From the NCBI GenBank assembly GCA_963970005.1, contig CAXAMN010023729.1, positions 571,551 through 635,550 on the forward strand: a stretch of DNA of 64,000 nt, written 5' to 3'. Origin of the DNA: Durusdinium trenchii (lineage: Eukaryota > Sar > Dinophyceae > Suessiales > Symbiodiniaceae). The notes under the pieces are model-generated. The model was not told the origin of the DNA and did no database searches. It worked only from the letters and a program-made list of their open reading frames with translations. The position numbers and the translations under genes are program-made. The first letter of the stretch is position 1, and each line of letters opens with the position of its first letter. Shown here one piece after another: positions 11,720 through 23,453 of the stretch.

Positions 11720-14700
11720 ATGACAGCCCTGGTATCGATGAGAGAATCGCATTTTGAAGGCTGGCAGCATCATGCAGCACTCACTGTTCAAGTTCATCGT
11801 AGTTTATTGTTCACATATCCAGTTGTTTAGCTTAGGCACTTTTTGGCAGTTGGGTCATCAGTGTAGTTCTTCTGCAAATCACTAATGAGCGATCGGAGTT
11901 TTGCAGTTTTGCTAAGCACAGAGTCCACATGCTTGGTGAAGATCTCTTTTGATCTGGCAGCCTACCAGGTGCACAACATAGATGGCAACTTTTACACATT
12001 TACAATGAAATGTTCCACCAAAGAGTAAACATAAAAGAGAAAGAGAGAGAGAGAGAGGGAGAGAGAGAGAGAGAGAAAAAAAAATGCAACAACAGGTTCT
12101 CATGTAGTTGACCAGGCCCAAGCCTCACTCGTTGCAAGCACTGCAGAACCCTGTAGGGCTTGGTCACGCTGAACAGCCCGGTCAAGCGTCCCCAAGCGCA
12201 CGTCCTCCAACTCAGCTGGCCCATCATCCTGACAGGCTGACATCACTTTGGTCAAGCGCCACACTGCTGGGATGAGACTGGCTTCATGTGCAATTGAGCC
12301 TTGGCTCTTCATGAGATATTGTATTGGGATACTAATTTATTGGAGAAACAATCAAACATTAATGAGTCAATCCTGAGTTTGCTCAACCACGGATTCGCTT
12401 CGGATCTTCTCTTGCTGCTGGTTGCCCGTCTCACGGACTTGGATGTAATACTCATCCTCACCACCATAGCGGCAGGTCCTTCACAACAAAGGACATTTGG
12501 GGGTGTTTGGCATTTGAAGATTCACAAGGCTTGAGTGAAGTGCTCATCAGCCCCTACTCCAAAGCAAGAAACCCACTGCAACATTGTTCTGCGTTAACCC
12601 TGTGGATCCATGGAGTAGATACAATTATACAATTTGCTGGCATGTTCAGACATGTAACTGCACACATGTTATGTATGACCAGTTGGAATGCAATGCTTGG
12701 CAAATGGCCTCACCAAGTTCTCAGGATCTTGCTGGCACACTTTGATTGCACCTTGAACCTTCTTCCTGGGCTAAACCCAAGATAATTGAGACTTGCAACC
12801 AAGAAAGGACATGTGAAACTGTTGTTGAGCTTCATTCTACCTAGTGCTTCAAAGGTTCGCACTCCATTTGAGAACTTTCAGCATATCATCTTTGCTGTAC
12901 CAACCTACAGCAATGTCACTGATGGACTTGTCGTTCTTGGTGACCGACTTCTTTTTGTACTTGATGAAGCGTGCCTGAGGACCGCACGAATTTGGTTGGC
13001 ATCAAGGACAGCTGGATCTGGAGCTGCCTAACCCAGGAAATTCAGAAGCTTGGCAGAAGGAACATATATGTTGACAACAAGTTCACCTGCGTTCAACAAC
13101 AGCCAGGGCGACCTTGTCAAAGTTGCAGGCTTGGTATTGGCGTGCCATCTCAAGATGGTCTCCATTTTTCCATTCATCATGTAGCCACTGCGGCACTTGC
13201 AATCTACCACCACTCTTGACTTCACAAAGTCGACGAAGCTTTGCTTTCAAAGCATTCTCTTCCTAAAATGACTTGCGCACTCAACAACCCCTAATCGCAA
13301 AGAAATCTGTATGCATCCACAGAACATATTGTTGCACACCATGAATGCAACATAAACCATATTCACACACCAAATTTCAGGTAATGGCATGCAACTACCA
13401 AGTCTTGTCAAAGATTCCAGCTTGGCTTTTTTGGCTTGATCTAACAGTTCATCCAAGTCTTCCACACAGGTTGATGGCTCTACCGGTCGTTTCTTGCCAC
13501 CTTCACTGTCCGCTTCATTTGGATCACTGCCTGAGTTGCCACCAGCCTGCTTGGAGTTCAATGCCCCTCCAAGGAGTTGCATTGCAACCGCCGAATCAAG
13601 TTCACCTTTCTGGTACATCTGGACAATGCGTGCAGTGACCTTGGAAGCAGCTTGGCCGGCTTGGCACTGGAATGGAGTACAATCCACCCAGACAAGAAGA
13701 TCAATCATACCTTTTGGGAAACACTGCTTAGGCTAGGTTTCCTGAATCCACCAACATATTTTTGTGACCTTGCATGAACACCCATTTCCTGGCATGGCAT
13801 CCACGCCCCAAGCAAATCATTATCATCGTAGAAACAAAGACAGCACAGTACATGTGGAAAACTTATGTTTTTTAGGCAGAAAACATCCTCAGGAGACGAT
13901 GATGCCACTGGAGATGGCTTATTGTCATCTGAAGTCATCGAGTCCATACGTCCCAGGGAAGATGTCAGAGAAGGGGAAGCATCAGTCAACGAGCGTTCAA
14001 CCTGTGATTCAGTTGCAGGGATGGTCTCCTGTAGCTCTTCAGCACGTTCAGGTTGCTCACGAGCCTGGGGAGTAGCCTCAGCAAACACTAGATGAAACAC
14101 TGACGAAAAAATCAAAGAACCAAACACATAGCTCCAAAGAGAAAACCTCATGACTCATAAGCTAAACAATCATGTGTGCTCATTCTGGAGATATTTGTCA
14201 CAAGGCTGTTAGGTTTTACTTTCATGTAGTTTCTTTTGACAACTATTTCCTATGGCTTTCTTTGTTGGCCACCCAATGGAAACCTACAGTCCATACATCT
14301 CCACAGAGACAATTGCAGTCTAGAAGCAACCTGCTGAAGTTCCTCCAGATGAGCCAAGGATTCCGCCTCAATCAACATAGCAAGCCGCTGCTTGGAGCCG
14401 AAGACTGGGAACGGGGAATGGGAAGGAGATAAAGCAAATATGCTTTGTTCTCATAGCTTCTCATAGCCAATCATGATTATTTTTTAGGACACCATTTCTA
14501 GAATTCAGATTTTCTTTTTGACAATGAGGGTCTGACTGCTGCGTCTTTGACCTCCAAGTCTTTCAGCTCACGTTCCATTTCCTGCAGGCTGACAAAATAG
14601 AAATGCAACTTTGGTGGTTAATGGTGCACCTAGACCTTTTGACCCATGAAAAAAACGGCTGATGTTTACCAACTTTTGTCAGGAGAGTTTACCTAGTGGC

Positions 14701-14870
14701 AACAAAGTCCAAATCCTACAAACCATTCAATCCTCCAGCTTCTCCAAGTCATCAGGTAGATCCATAGTCTCTCCATCTTTCATGATGTAGGAAAGCGCCC
14801 GGCGCAGCTCACTCGATGAATGCGCACGGGACACCATGGTGCGTGCTGTATCAGAACGGGCAATCTCCAT
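11720..14870 (-). CDS. Hydrophilic/coiled-coil cargo protein of element 1 (multi-exon)
   Basis: Several minus-strand stretches have coding character and the same orientation. Near 14725-14865 a frame reads EIARSDTARTMVSRAHSS, and near 14520-14590 LQEMERELKDLEVKDAA, a coiled coil. At 13860-14060 there is a Ser/Glu-rich stretch (EELQETIPATESQVER). At 13400-13690 it reads KVTARIVQMYQKGELDSA and then DLDELLDQAKKAKLESL. At 13040-13220 it reads QVPQWLHDEWKNGDHLEMA. At 12130-12300 it reads LEDVRLGTLDRAVQ. Joins were not resolved. The W-x(2)-x-W-x-NGDHLEMA block recalls the WEEWLGCNEKW block in the equivalent gene of element 2, so the two may be homologous. Function unknown. It may be more than one gene. 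Confidence 0.4.
12035..12078 (+). repeat. (GA)n microsatellite
   Basis: A run of about 42 bases of GA dinucleotides with one GGGA interruption, followed by poly-A. It lies between exons of element 1 cargo. Confidence 0.9.
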
Positions 14871-15239
14871 GTGAAGACACAGCAACTGCTACTTTGCTTG
14901 GCTAGCAAACACAGAAATGCCTCCAAGACCAAAAGAAAAGTACATGTTCAACCATTGATGCCACACAAACACCAGCTCACACAACTGTGTGTTTGTTTCA
15001 TGCTCTATATGACATTGTCAAAAACACATGCACCTGATACGTTTTCGCTCCACAGCACATACGATGTCAGAACATCTAGACAGGCCTGGAACTCAACCCC
15101 AAGGTCTCAATTATTCATTGAATTGAACAAAGGCAGTTCAATTGAAGACGTTGCCAAAAGCTTAGTCCCCACCACCAACAACAAACGATATATGTTAATG
15201 GTTGACTTATTCCGAACAAAACCTTATAAAACCAATGAT

Positions 15240-15560
15240 TTGATGTTACTAAAACATAGTGAAAAAACCTATGTTTTTTAAGAAAATACCCATAAAATTT
15301 TATGGGTTGGTTACGGAATTTTATGGGTTGATTACGGTCAAATTATGGGTCAGGAAAATTATGGGTTGGTGACGTCCCTAAAACATGTGTTTTTTTAATG
15401 TGATGGCATTTGGACAGTGAATCTATAAATCCTAGATTATGGTCATTATGGCATAATACATATGTTTTTCACCAGAATTACGGGTATATTACGGGGTTCA
15501 TGTCGTGATGGATTACGGCTGGTTACGAGTGATTACGGATTACGGCCTTTTACGGGTAGA
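15240..15560. repeat. AT-rich palindrome and ATTACGG/TTATGGGTTG repeat block between cargo genes
   Basis: Directly repeated TTATGGGTTG (about 4 copies, 15300-15370) and TTACGG-type words (many copies, 15310-15555) surround AACATA...TATGTTTT palindromes at about 15250, 15375 and 15460. The block sits downstream of the methyltransferase-like gene, between it and the next cargo gene. Similar AACATATGTTTTT motifs lie just inside the right end of element 1 (about 23400-23440). It may be regulatory, or a junction of fused elements. Confidence 0.6.
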
Positions 15561-15667
15561 AATGTTGATTTTGTTGTTTGGGATCAACATAAACTAATAT
15601 GTAGCCAAATATTTGTATGTCGGAGGGTCTAGGGACCAAACAGCAACGTCGGAACCACCAGAAGCAT

Positions 15668-17387
15668 TTAAAGCTTCCGAGGTAAAAGGCCTGCAAACTC
15701 CTCAGGAACCCGCAAGTGGACACTGCTCCTAAGATAGTGACACACTGATTGCATGCCAGCTTCAGCCCAAAGATCTTCGAATTTAAGGCTGTTAAAGGTC
15801 TCAGCAGCGGTCGGGATCTTGGGTGGCAAGGTAGGCATTCCAAGGTGGTCAGTGGTCATATCCTTGAACAAGGAAACCAGCTTGGCACCAAATTTTGCAG
15901 GATAGTGCCTAAGAAACCAACCAGCAAAAAGGCAAAGGTCTCCCAGGTCAGGTGCCAGAACGTGTTACAAACAAAACAATTGGCCTTGGTGGGAAAGTTG
16001 AGTCCTAAAACTTCAGAAACAAGGTTTTCTCAGTGGTTTCCCCCATTGAATGCACAGAAGAAACGGTTATGGTAAATGCCAATCAACTCAGTCAGTATTG
16101 TTTGAGTTTCAACAAAATGAGTTCCTGACTCGCTGGCACGTAGGGATTTGTTTCCCTTCCACCGTTTCTTGCCCTGTTTGTCCACATAGTGATCCACCAA
16201 GGATTGAAGCTTCCCATCCTGTTTGAGAGCCTTCTTCACCCTGGCCCATCCCCTCAGCTTGCCAGCATTCAGATTTGCCACATGGCGGCAGTTACTGAAT
16301 GCATAATGTCGTTTCGGTGTGGGCCCACCATAGTGCAACATGTACCAGGCTGCCTTATGTACCTACGAAGGCCAACAGATTACCAATAATGTTACTATAT
16401 CCCTTTGACCGGACTCGGATTCAAAAAATCAGTCAATTCTACAATTCATGTTGATTGCAACTTCAGTCAACAGTTCTTCCTCCAACAATTCAAACTACAT
16501 CAAAACCACTTTGTCAGTTAGGGTAAGGGACAGCATGGCGACCTCCATGTTTTTGCAGCATAGCAATGAAATCCCGGAAGCGAGGGTAGAATTCAAAATA
16601 GCTTGAGAAGGGCTGTTCAAGCATGAAGCACCCATTGAGGCAAACAACCACCATCATCAGGAGCACCATCCTCATTTCAAGACTACGTAGGATGACACTG
16701 CCCATAAAGACATAGAAATAACGTGCTTCTATTATAAAGCAAGGCCACAAAGATGAAACCACAGTGGAATGTTGCAGGGAAAGGGTTTGACACTTTGTCA
16801 TGCATGCAGCAAACTAATGCCAACAAAGTTCCTACTGCCAAGAGAATTGCCATCTTGGACACTCAAATATTGAGTGTTCCCAATTGAAGAACACACTGAT
16901 CGACCCGATGTCCCCGAGTTTACAGATGTCCACGAAGAACACTTCAATGCAAAAAGCGACAGCCACCCATTCTCCCAATCTCCTCTCAATATGACAGCCA
17001 AAGCAGTCCTGGGCAGAGAGGAGTACAGTCCACAGTATTGAAGTGGTCCAAAGATAGCGTTGGTTTCCACTTATTCGTACATGCCTCCATGTGCGAAATG
17101 CAAACACATCAGTTCACACTCATCACACAAAGTCAACATATCAAACAAAAGCCCACTGATAAATACCTTAGGTTCGCAAACCCTGCAGCGCTGTTTAAAT
17201 CCATCGGATTCTGTTTACCTGGTTCTGGGTCCATGTACAGTAAGTCCAAGCGAGCTGATTTGTAGCTGGAAGAGCGGAAATTGCGTGTAGCTTCCGCCTG
17301 ACCTGCAAAAATCTCAACGAAGGACAGGGGTCCCAGGTCCTGCAAGGACACCAGGGCTTGAGAACAAAGACTAACAGCATGAGACAT
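15668..17387 (-). CDS. Cytosine-5-methyltransferase-like protein of element 1 (multi-exon)
   Basis: Exons are read right to left. The 17387-17167 exon carries SFVEIFAGQAEATRNF, a SAM-binding motif I of DNA C5-methyltransferases, and ends at a GTATTT donor. About 17060-16834 reads LKCSSWTSVNSGTSGRS, the position of the catalytic PC motif but with Lys-Cys. About 16710-16540 reads CFMLEQPFSSYFEF, at the place of the ENV/EQP motif. About 16341-16110 reads YGGPTPKRHYAFSN and then VDKQGKKRWKGNKSLR. A last exon begins YPAKFGAKLV and ends LPRKL-TAA at 15668. The same blocks occur in element 2 (34474-33220). Known family: a methyltransferase-fold protein expanded in dinoflagellates. Enzymatic activity is uncertain because Pro of the PC motif is missing. 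Further N-terminal exons probably lie upstream (see 19190-19311). Confidence 0.6.
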
Positions 17388-19189
17388 CCAAACTACAGTA
17401 TAGAATTAGAAACCAATCACCAACAAAGTAGGCATGACTACAAAGCTGAACCAGTCCTTGAAACTATCAGTTGCAACATCTGTCCATAGTACCATAAGCA
17501 CTGCAAAGATCAGAACCTGCACTGTTGAAAGAACCAAAACAGTAAGGTTAGGTGTTGATTCAATCCACTCCTCCAAAACAGTGCCAGCATGAGATATTCT
17601 TTTTGCAATAGCCATGCATTCTGCTATCATTCCAACATCAAGATATGTAGGCAAGGGACCTTTGGGGCTCCCAATGCTTTGAGACGCCAGCACAGCTTGT
17701 CGACAAAGTCAGCGCTGCAAGTCATGGCCAAGACCAGCCAGTGATAAAGAGTCAAAACATTAAAGCATGTTAGAAACATCTCTTCCAAGGAAAACAGCTG
17801 TGACTAGTTCAAAATGTTCTGATGCCATGAAAATGAATGAAGTTTCTCTTGAACTATGTTCACTCAGGCCCCACAGCTTGAACTCCAGGTCCAGATGTTC
17901 ACGTCTCACATTCACTGTTTACACCAACAAGCTTGCATCAACACAAAAAAACATATACTCATCCTTCCTCAAAAACACACGCACACCGCATACGCAGTAC
18001 AAAACAAGTGGTCAAAGACATGTATGACTATGCACAAGTCTTTTGTATTTGTTTGTTAGGTTCCACTTGACTATATTATTCCCTTTCAATCATACATGCC
18101 CAAAAGAAACAATCCTCGCCCTTCACAAATCACATTGCAGACCCGGGCCCCATAAACAGGCAAGAGCACATGTGTCATCTGGGAGCAATCCCAGCTTGAC
18201 TGCCCACTTGTTGCCTCGAAGATGAGGCATTGTGGCATCTGGAGCAGTCTGGCCTTGGACGCGGAAGCACCAACAGAGACTTGTCAGGACCAAGGACCTG
18301 GAGTATTGGGAAAGGACAAAAAGCATAAACCAATAGACTTTGTCATGCACTCACATTCAAACAGGTGATGTATCATAATGATTCTGAACCGGTTTCTAAT
18401 TCCTCGTAATTATATATAGCTATCTCATTCTGTCATGCCCCATGGATGCACCAAAGTTGCAGATTTGATATACCATGTAGAAGCGCAAAGGTTTAGTTGT
18501 TCCATAGATTGTGATTGTTTCATCCTGCAGTCAACAAAGTCCTGCACACATATTACAATGTGGACTGTGGATTGCTGAACAATCACATGTTTTTTCCCCA
18601 GAGACCAGCGCGCTAAGAGAGGGCCATGAGGTATTCCCCATGCACCATCAACATTGCCATCTTGGGCCCAATTCCCACTTTCTAACAACAAAGTGGGCAA
18701 AGCACTAGAACATAGTACAGGCAAACAGAGAAGGAACAATGATCTACAGCCGTTTGCATGTTGCTGAATTTCAACAACTCAAATCACAAGAGAACTAGGA
18801 TCTATGTAAACCATTATTGTTGCATTTGCCTAAAACAAAGGGTTGCAGTTGGCACCCCTGAAGAGACTTCACGCGTTCACTGCAAAACGTTCCATTCCAC
18901 TTGCCTGTGCCCCCAAATCCCAAGCTAAGGCAACTCTATGGACGCAAAAGCAGATCTCTACTGAACTTGGGCTGCAGTTGGTCCAGTCACAAGTTGTTTA
19001 CCATTCATCGGGCACACCAATATCAGTTGAACAAAACAAACCAACAGGATCCAATAGGCTCACCCAACGACAGTCAACAAATCATAAGTATGGACAGGAT
19101 GACCATCGGATCATGTTTTTTATTGAAGAAGACTGTGACCAATGCTAAATGCACTGCAGTCATGGTTCGTAACATCAATCTTTAGGCAC
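17388..19189 (-). other. Probable introns and small exons between methyltransferase-like exons
   Basis: No exon can be fixed here. Minus-strand stretches with weak coding character occur at 17406-17693 (two hydrophobic segments, VLVLSTVQVLIFAVLMVLW), about 18160-18310, and about 18560-18700 (ALPTLLLESGNWAQDG). They may be 5' exons of the methyltransferase-like gene or of a gene preceding it. Confidence 0.3.
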
Positions 19190-19311
19190 CTGGGAGGCCG
19201 CCACATTGATATTGTATTTGATAAATGACATCTGGCCCTGAACTGCGCTCAAGGGGTCCTCATAGTCCAAAAGCATCTCGTGCGGAACCTTCTCCATCCA
19301 AGAAGCCTGGG
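19190..19311 (-). CDS. Exon, probably 5' part of the methyltransferase-like gene of element 1
   Basis: The minus strand reads AQASWMEKVPHEMLLDYEDP and continues through VQGQMSFIKYNINVAASQ without a stop. It is bounded by a consensus acceptor (CTGTCCAG) and a donor (CAG|GTGCC). Amino acid composition is clearly protein-like. Its position, downstream of the Lys-rich gene and upstream of the motif I exon, suggests it belongs to the methyltransferase-like gene. No domain recognised. Confidence 0.5.
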
Positions 19312-19375
19312 CTGGACAGGAGCACACTCATGGTTTCAGAGAGGAATGTAATTCAGTTGGGCAGGCATTGGATGT

Positions 19376-22184
19376 TTATTTGATCATATTGTTTTTGACA
19401 CGCAGCACATGGCTGAAAAGCTCACCAGAGGGAAAACATGTTGAAAATAAAAATGGTGATCTTAAGAGCAGCTGGAAAACAAACAGAGAGGCAGCGACAT
19501 AGCAACAGACCAGATTGGCATTCCATGTCTTGGCCGTGCCACACTTTCCGAAGTAGGCAACCTGTGGGCCCTGTTGTGCCGCCTTCTTTGCTGCCTTCTT
19601 GTCACCCCCCTCATTCTTGGGCTGTAGCTCTGGGCATTTCACTCCACAGGCTGGTCTGGTCCAGTATGTATCAAGCTTGGACCGTTCAAACTCGCTGGCA
19701 ACCTTGGTCTTCAGATACCCTTTGAGCTCATCCAAAGGCATCTGGGCCGAGTTCTTGATGTGCTGAATCACAATGCCCTGTAGCGCAAGATCTTCCTTAA
19801 CCTCCTCATGCATGACATTTTGCTCAGCCTTCTTGCGGCGTTTGGCCTCCTTCTTTGCAAAAGGAGAAAGGTCTTGCTGCTTTGAAGCACATCTCTTACC
19901 CTTGCCCTTGGGCTTGGCCACTTCTTCATCATTCACAGAAGCAGCTGATGCCTCACGCAAGCTCTTCGTCTGGCCTGCAGCCCTTCGGGCCTTACGAGGC
20001 TCATGCTCTTCCAAGATTTGGGCAAGTGGCTTCACCTCACCAGTCTTGGAATCTACACGCTCATGCGGGCTCTCTGCCTCAGCTTCACCATCAGATTCAA
20101 AGAGCTTCCTGGGCTTGAGATCATCATCTTGACCCTCCTCCGCCTCAGGCACATTTTTTTCCTGAGACTCAGCCTTGGCTTTGGCCTTTGCCTTAGCCTT
20201 TGCTTTCCTTTTCGGCTCAGCACTGCTCTTGTCATTTTCAGTTTCCTGGGCTTGTGCCTTGGCCTTTGCCTTGGCTTTTGGTTTGATCTCTGGTTCTTCC
20301 TTGGTCTCCGGCAAATCCTTGGCTTTCCTGCCTTTGCCTTTGGGCTCTGCTTTGGGTTTGGCCATTTGGCCCGGTTCTTCTTCCTTTGGCTGAGCCTTTT
20401 CCTTGGGTTGAGCCTTTGCCCTGCCCCGTTTCTTGGGCACCTCCTCTCCATCACCCTTCTCACCACTGCACTCAGCATCAGCTTCCTCTTTCTTCTGGCC
20501 ACGCTTCCTCTTGACAGGAAGGTTCTCTGGTTCCTCATCCTGTCCTTGTTTAACCTTCTCTTCACTCTTCTTGTTCTTCGCTTCCTTCTTGGCTTTCTGC
20601 TCTGCCTGTCTCTTTTGTTCTTTGCTCTCTTTGGCTTGTAGTTGCTGACGACGGGTCAGCACTGCAGCCTTGACAGTTGGTCCAAAGATATGCGATGGAA
20701 CACACATCAGTTTATGTGTTCTGGATGTCATTTTTGACCAAGAATGTTAATTATAAAGGTTTTTTCTCAAAGACCATGTGGAAATTCTAAAGTACAGTGT
20801 TCAAAAGCGTTTACAACAAATGTCAATTGGGGTTGGGCGCAGCTCTACTTGAAGAGTGTTCTTTGCCAGTGGAACCCTGCATTTACACCAACATGAAAAT
20901 AGACATAGAAGCCCCAACCTTGGCGCCAGCAGCAGGATCATCTCCATCCTCCTGTTCTGGTTCCACCAGGTCATCACCATCCACGGGCATAGTCAAATCA
21001 AAAGTCACACTGGCAGTGGCCATATCGCACATGGGCTGCGTTTCATCATGATCACTCGCCACAGGCACTGGTTGGCATGGGCCTGGCAGGATTAAGCCAC
21101 AGCTCATCCAAACATCATCCAAAAACTTTTAGAATGGAATGGCATTGTTGAAGGATGTGTCAAGGTTTAACTAGAACACTGTGGGCTATCCAATGAACTT
21201 GGGTGGCTGACCAATCTATATATGTTTTGTTACACGAAGATCTACGGGGTTGTTAGGCTCCAAATCCCTCATTTCTTGAAAATAGAACACGCTACCCAGT
21301 TTATGTCCCAAGTGTTCTCATATGTTCATGTTTCATCAACCCAGCACCTTTGCTCTTCAGAGGTGGTGGCGGTGGCGGCATAGCTGTCACTGCTGAAGTG
21401 GATGGTTGAGGAGTAGGAGCCTTCCTCAGTAGTGCCCCACTGGTTGCACTCTCAAGGGTGGACACCAAAGGAAGCCCTGCATTACTTGGTTTGTAGCCAA
21501 AGGCCAAAACACCTTACACCAACATTTTAGTTATAGAGGTTGTTTTCCTCTAAACTCTGGCTGCGCTGAGCAAAGGAAAGTGGCCTTTGGAGCGCAGCCT
21601 TCTTCAAAGCAATCTGCTCCTGGAGTTCTTTGAGACGCTTTGCCCTCGCTGTACCTTGACAGAAGCTGGGATGGAAAGGGCAAGGATTGATGAGCCCATA
21701 TGGATCAATTTTGTTGCGTTATATTGATGGAAAATAATATCGACTTCAACTAACAAAATAGAAATATACAGTATTCATAAAGCACTACCAAGATGCTCTC
21801 CAATGCATCAGGGCCAGGGCAACTTGGAGGGGAAGGCTTACTTGCTGGTGGTGTAGCGAGGGTTGTTGGTGTGATGGCATCCAACCACTGCTTGAACTCT
21901 TCAAACCCTTCTTTCTTCTTCGACTCATCTTCATCATCATCATCATCATCATCAGCACTGTTGTCATCAACATCATCTTCATCAGGAGAATCTTTGGAAG
22001 CGGACGAAGTTGAGGATTTCTTGGATGCCATGTACGTTTCAATGGTTTCCTGGAGGGTTGCAAAGGGCCCACAGTAAATATTGGTTCCAGTTTGTTGGTT
22101 CCATAAAACAGCAAACCATAGCAAAAACAAAATTGGAATTGGTCTTGTGCACACCCAGTCCTGCAGAGTGGGATCCAGCAACAA
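19376..22184 (-). CDS. Acidic N-terminal and Lys/Ala-rich cargo protein of element 1 (multi-exon)
   Basis: The long exon 20731-19376 is 451 codons open. It encodes a strongly basic low-complexity protein with repeated KAKAKAKAK, KKEAKNKK and EEPxxKPKA blocks. It is then followed by a more ordered C-terminal segment (DELKGYLKTKVASEFERSK, WTRPACGVKCPELQ). Upstream minus-strand stretches that probably belong to it are an Asp-rich acidic stretch (about 22060-21800, runs of D/E then EGFEEFKQWLDAITP), a Pro-rich stretch (21507-21320) and an acidic stretch (21110-20920, MPVDGDDLVEPEQEDGDD). Such mixed acidic/basic proteins may bind DNA or chromatin; that is inference. The hydrophobic last 30 residues of the long frame are probably intron read-through past a donor near 19530. 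Element 2 has similar cargo at 28962-31609. Confidence 0.5.
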
Positions 22185-22374
22185 GAGGAGTTTATGGAAA
22201 TCAGTGTCCTAGCAAGGGCAATGACAAGGTTGTATGGTTTTGCCAAAGTTTACCAAGGTGTATTGTAGCGAAAACAAGTTTCAACTATATGTTGAAACAA
22301 GTATGGGTTGTATTTCAAGAAGTGGGAGGGCATGCTACTATACAAATTCAGCAGTGTTGACATGGATAACTACA

Positions 22375-22842
22375 TCAACCCATCTCCTTGGTGACTTCCT
22401 TGCGAGCACACCTCCGCTTCACAAAGCCTGCCAGCTTCTTGATTTCCACAGAGCTCTTGTAGATGGCTTTGCTTCCCAGCGACAGGCCACACTTTTCGAA
22501 CAATGAAGTAACTTCTACGCTCAAATCATCCAAGTGTGGCAAACGAAACCTGCTTGTGTTGGCAAGCTCCGAAAGCACTGGGGAAAGAACCATAGCATTG
22601 GCCACTGCATTTGGCCTATTTGGTAGGCAAATGGGACCATCCTTGTGATCAACCAAAAGCTCTTTGGTCGTACGCAAGCGTTCACGAAGCTCCGCACATT
22701 GCTCCCACTTTAGACACAGCCCCGTGCACTTCATGGCACCTGGGAATGACCAAAACCTACCACCTAACTTGAGCACAAAGTTCTTGTGCTGTATAGTCTG
22801 CTCACATGAACACGCAGCAAATACCCAATAGGTTTGCCTCAA
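22375..22842 (-). CDS. Small hypothetical protein of element 1
   Basis: A 155-codon minus-strand frame ends in TGA at 22375 after KEVTKEMG. The last 100 residues have normal protein composition: DHKDGPICLPNRPNAVANAM, a Leu-rich stretch, then VEVTSLFEKCGLSLGSKAIY and a basic tail (EIKKLAGFVKRRCARK). A Cys pair (CSCEQ) near the N-terminus may be intron. I do not recognise the family. It is the first cargo in the transcription direction, next to the right end of element 1. Confidence 0.45.
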   Translation of the reverse strand: MRQTYWVFAACSCEQTIQHKNFVLKLGGRFWSFPGAMKCTGLCLKWEQCAELRERLRTTKELLVDHKDGPICLPNRPNAVANAMVLSPVLSELANTSRFRLPHLDDLSVEVTSLFEKCGLSLGSKAIYKSSVEIKKLAGFVKRRCARKEVTKEMG

Positions 22843-23394
22843 GAGCAGAGGTTTTTTTGTGGTTTAAAAATAACATCACATATCTCAATTATCCACAGCC
22901 CAGCCAAGAATATAATCTATGAAGAATGGTCATATGTGGGCCATGAGCCAAGGACATCTACAATGGAGACCCATCTTGCCCAGCCCTGCCGGAAAAAACA
23001 TGGGGAGCCGGGCGTCCTCGAAGTGGAGTTGAGCTCCAAGTCGGTGGAAGCACACATGGGCCGGAGACCCCCAAGTCAAGGGATAGAATTTGGTAATACA
23101 GTGCTCCATGTTAGTGCCTCTTGTGCTCCAGAGTGACATCAACTAGTTGGGAGTGGAGCCAAGGCAGATTGTAAAGTAAGATGTTCCGGGATTGGTGGCA
23201 TCACTGAACCATGAAGTTTCAAGATATTGGAAACACAACCAATCACATTCCTCATGGGTTCTTCTGTGAGCGGCTTCAACTCACACATGTTCAAGGTCAC
23301 GAACGACTCCGAACGACGAACACCCGATCTGGTTGATATATATTGTATGCATGGTCTTTGTCAGGGTTAAAACATGCATCATTCATGGACATAT

Positions 23395-23445
23395 GAGAAA
23401 AACATATGTTTTTTTTGATTAGATATGTTTTTATCATTCATTGTG
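23395..23445. promoter_or_regulatory. Subterminal AT palindromes of element 1
   Basis: GAAAAACATATGTTTTTTTTG and a nearby AGATATGTTTTTATC lie about 100 bases inside the right end. They match the AACATATGTTTTT words at about 15250-15470. They could be transposase-binding sites or a promoter for the minus-strand cargo. This is inference from position and repetition. Confidence 0.4.
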
Positions 23446-23453
23446 AATAAAGA

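Noticed and set aside
20003-20641. Plus-strand Leu/Phe-rich 212-codon frame that looks like a membrane protein
   Set aside because: Antisense of the KAKAKA-rich exon. The reverse complement of Lys/Ala codons gives Leu/Phe/Cys-rich frames.
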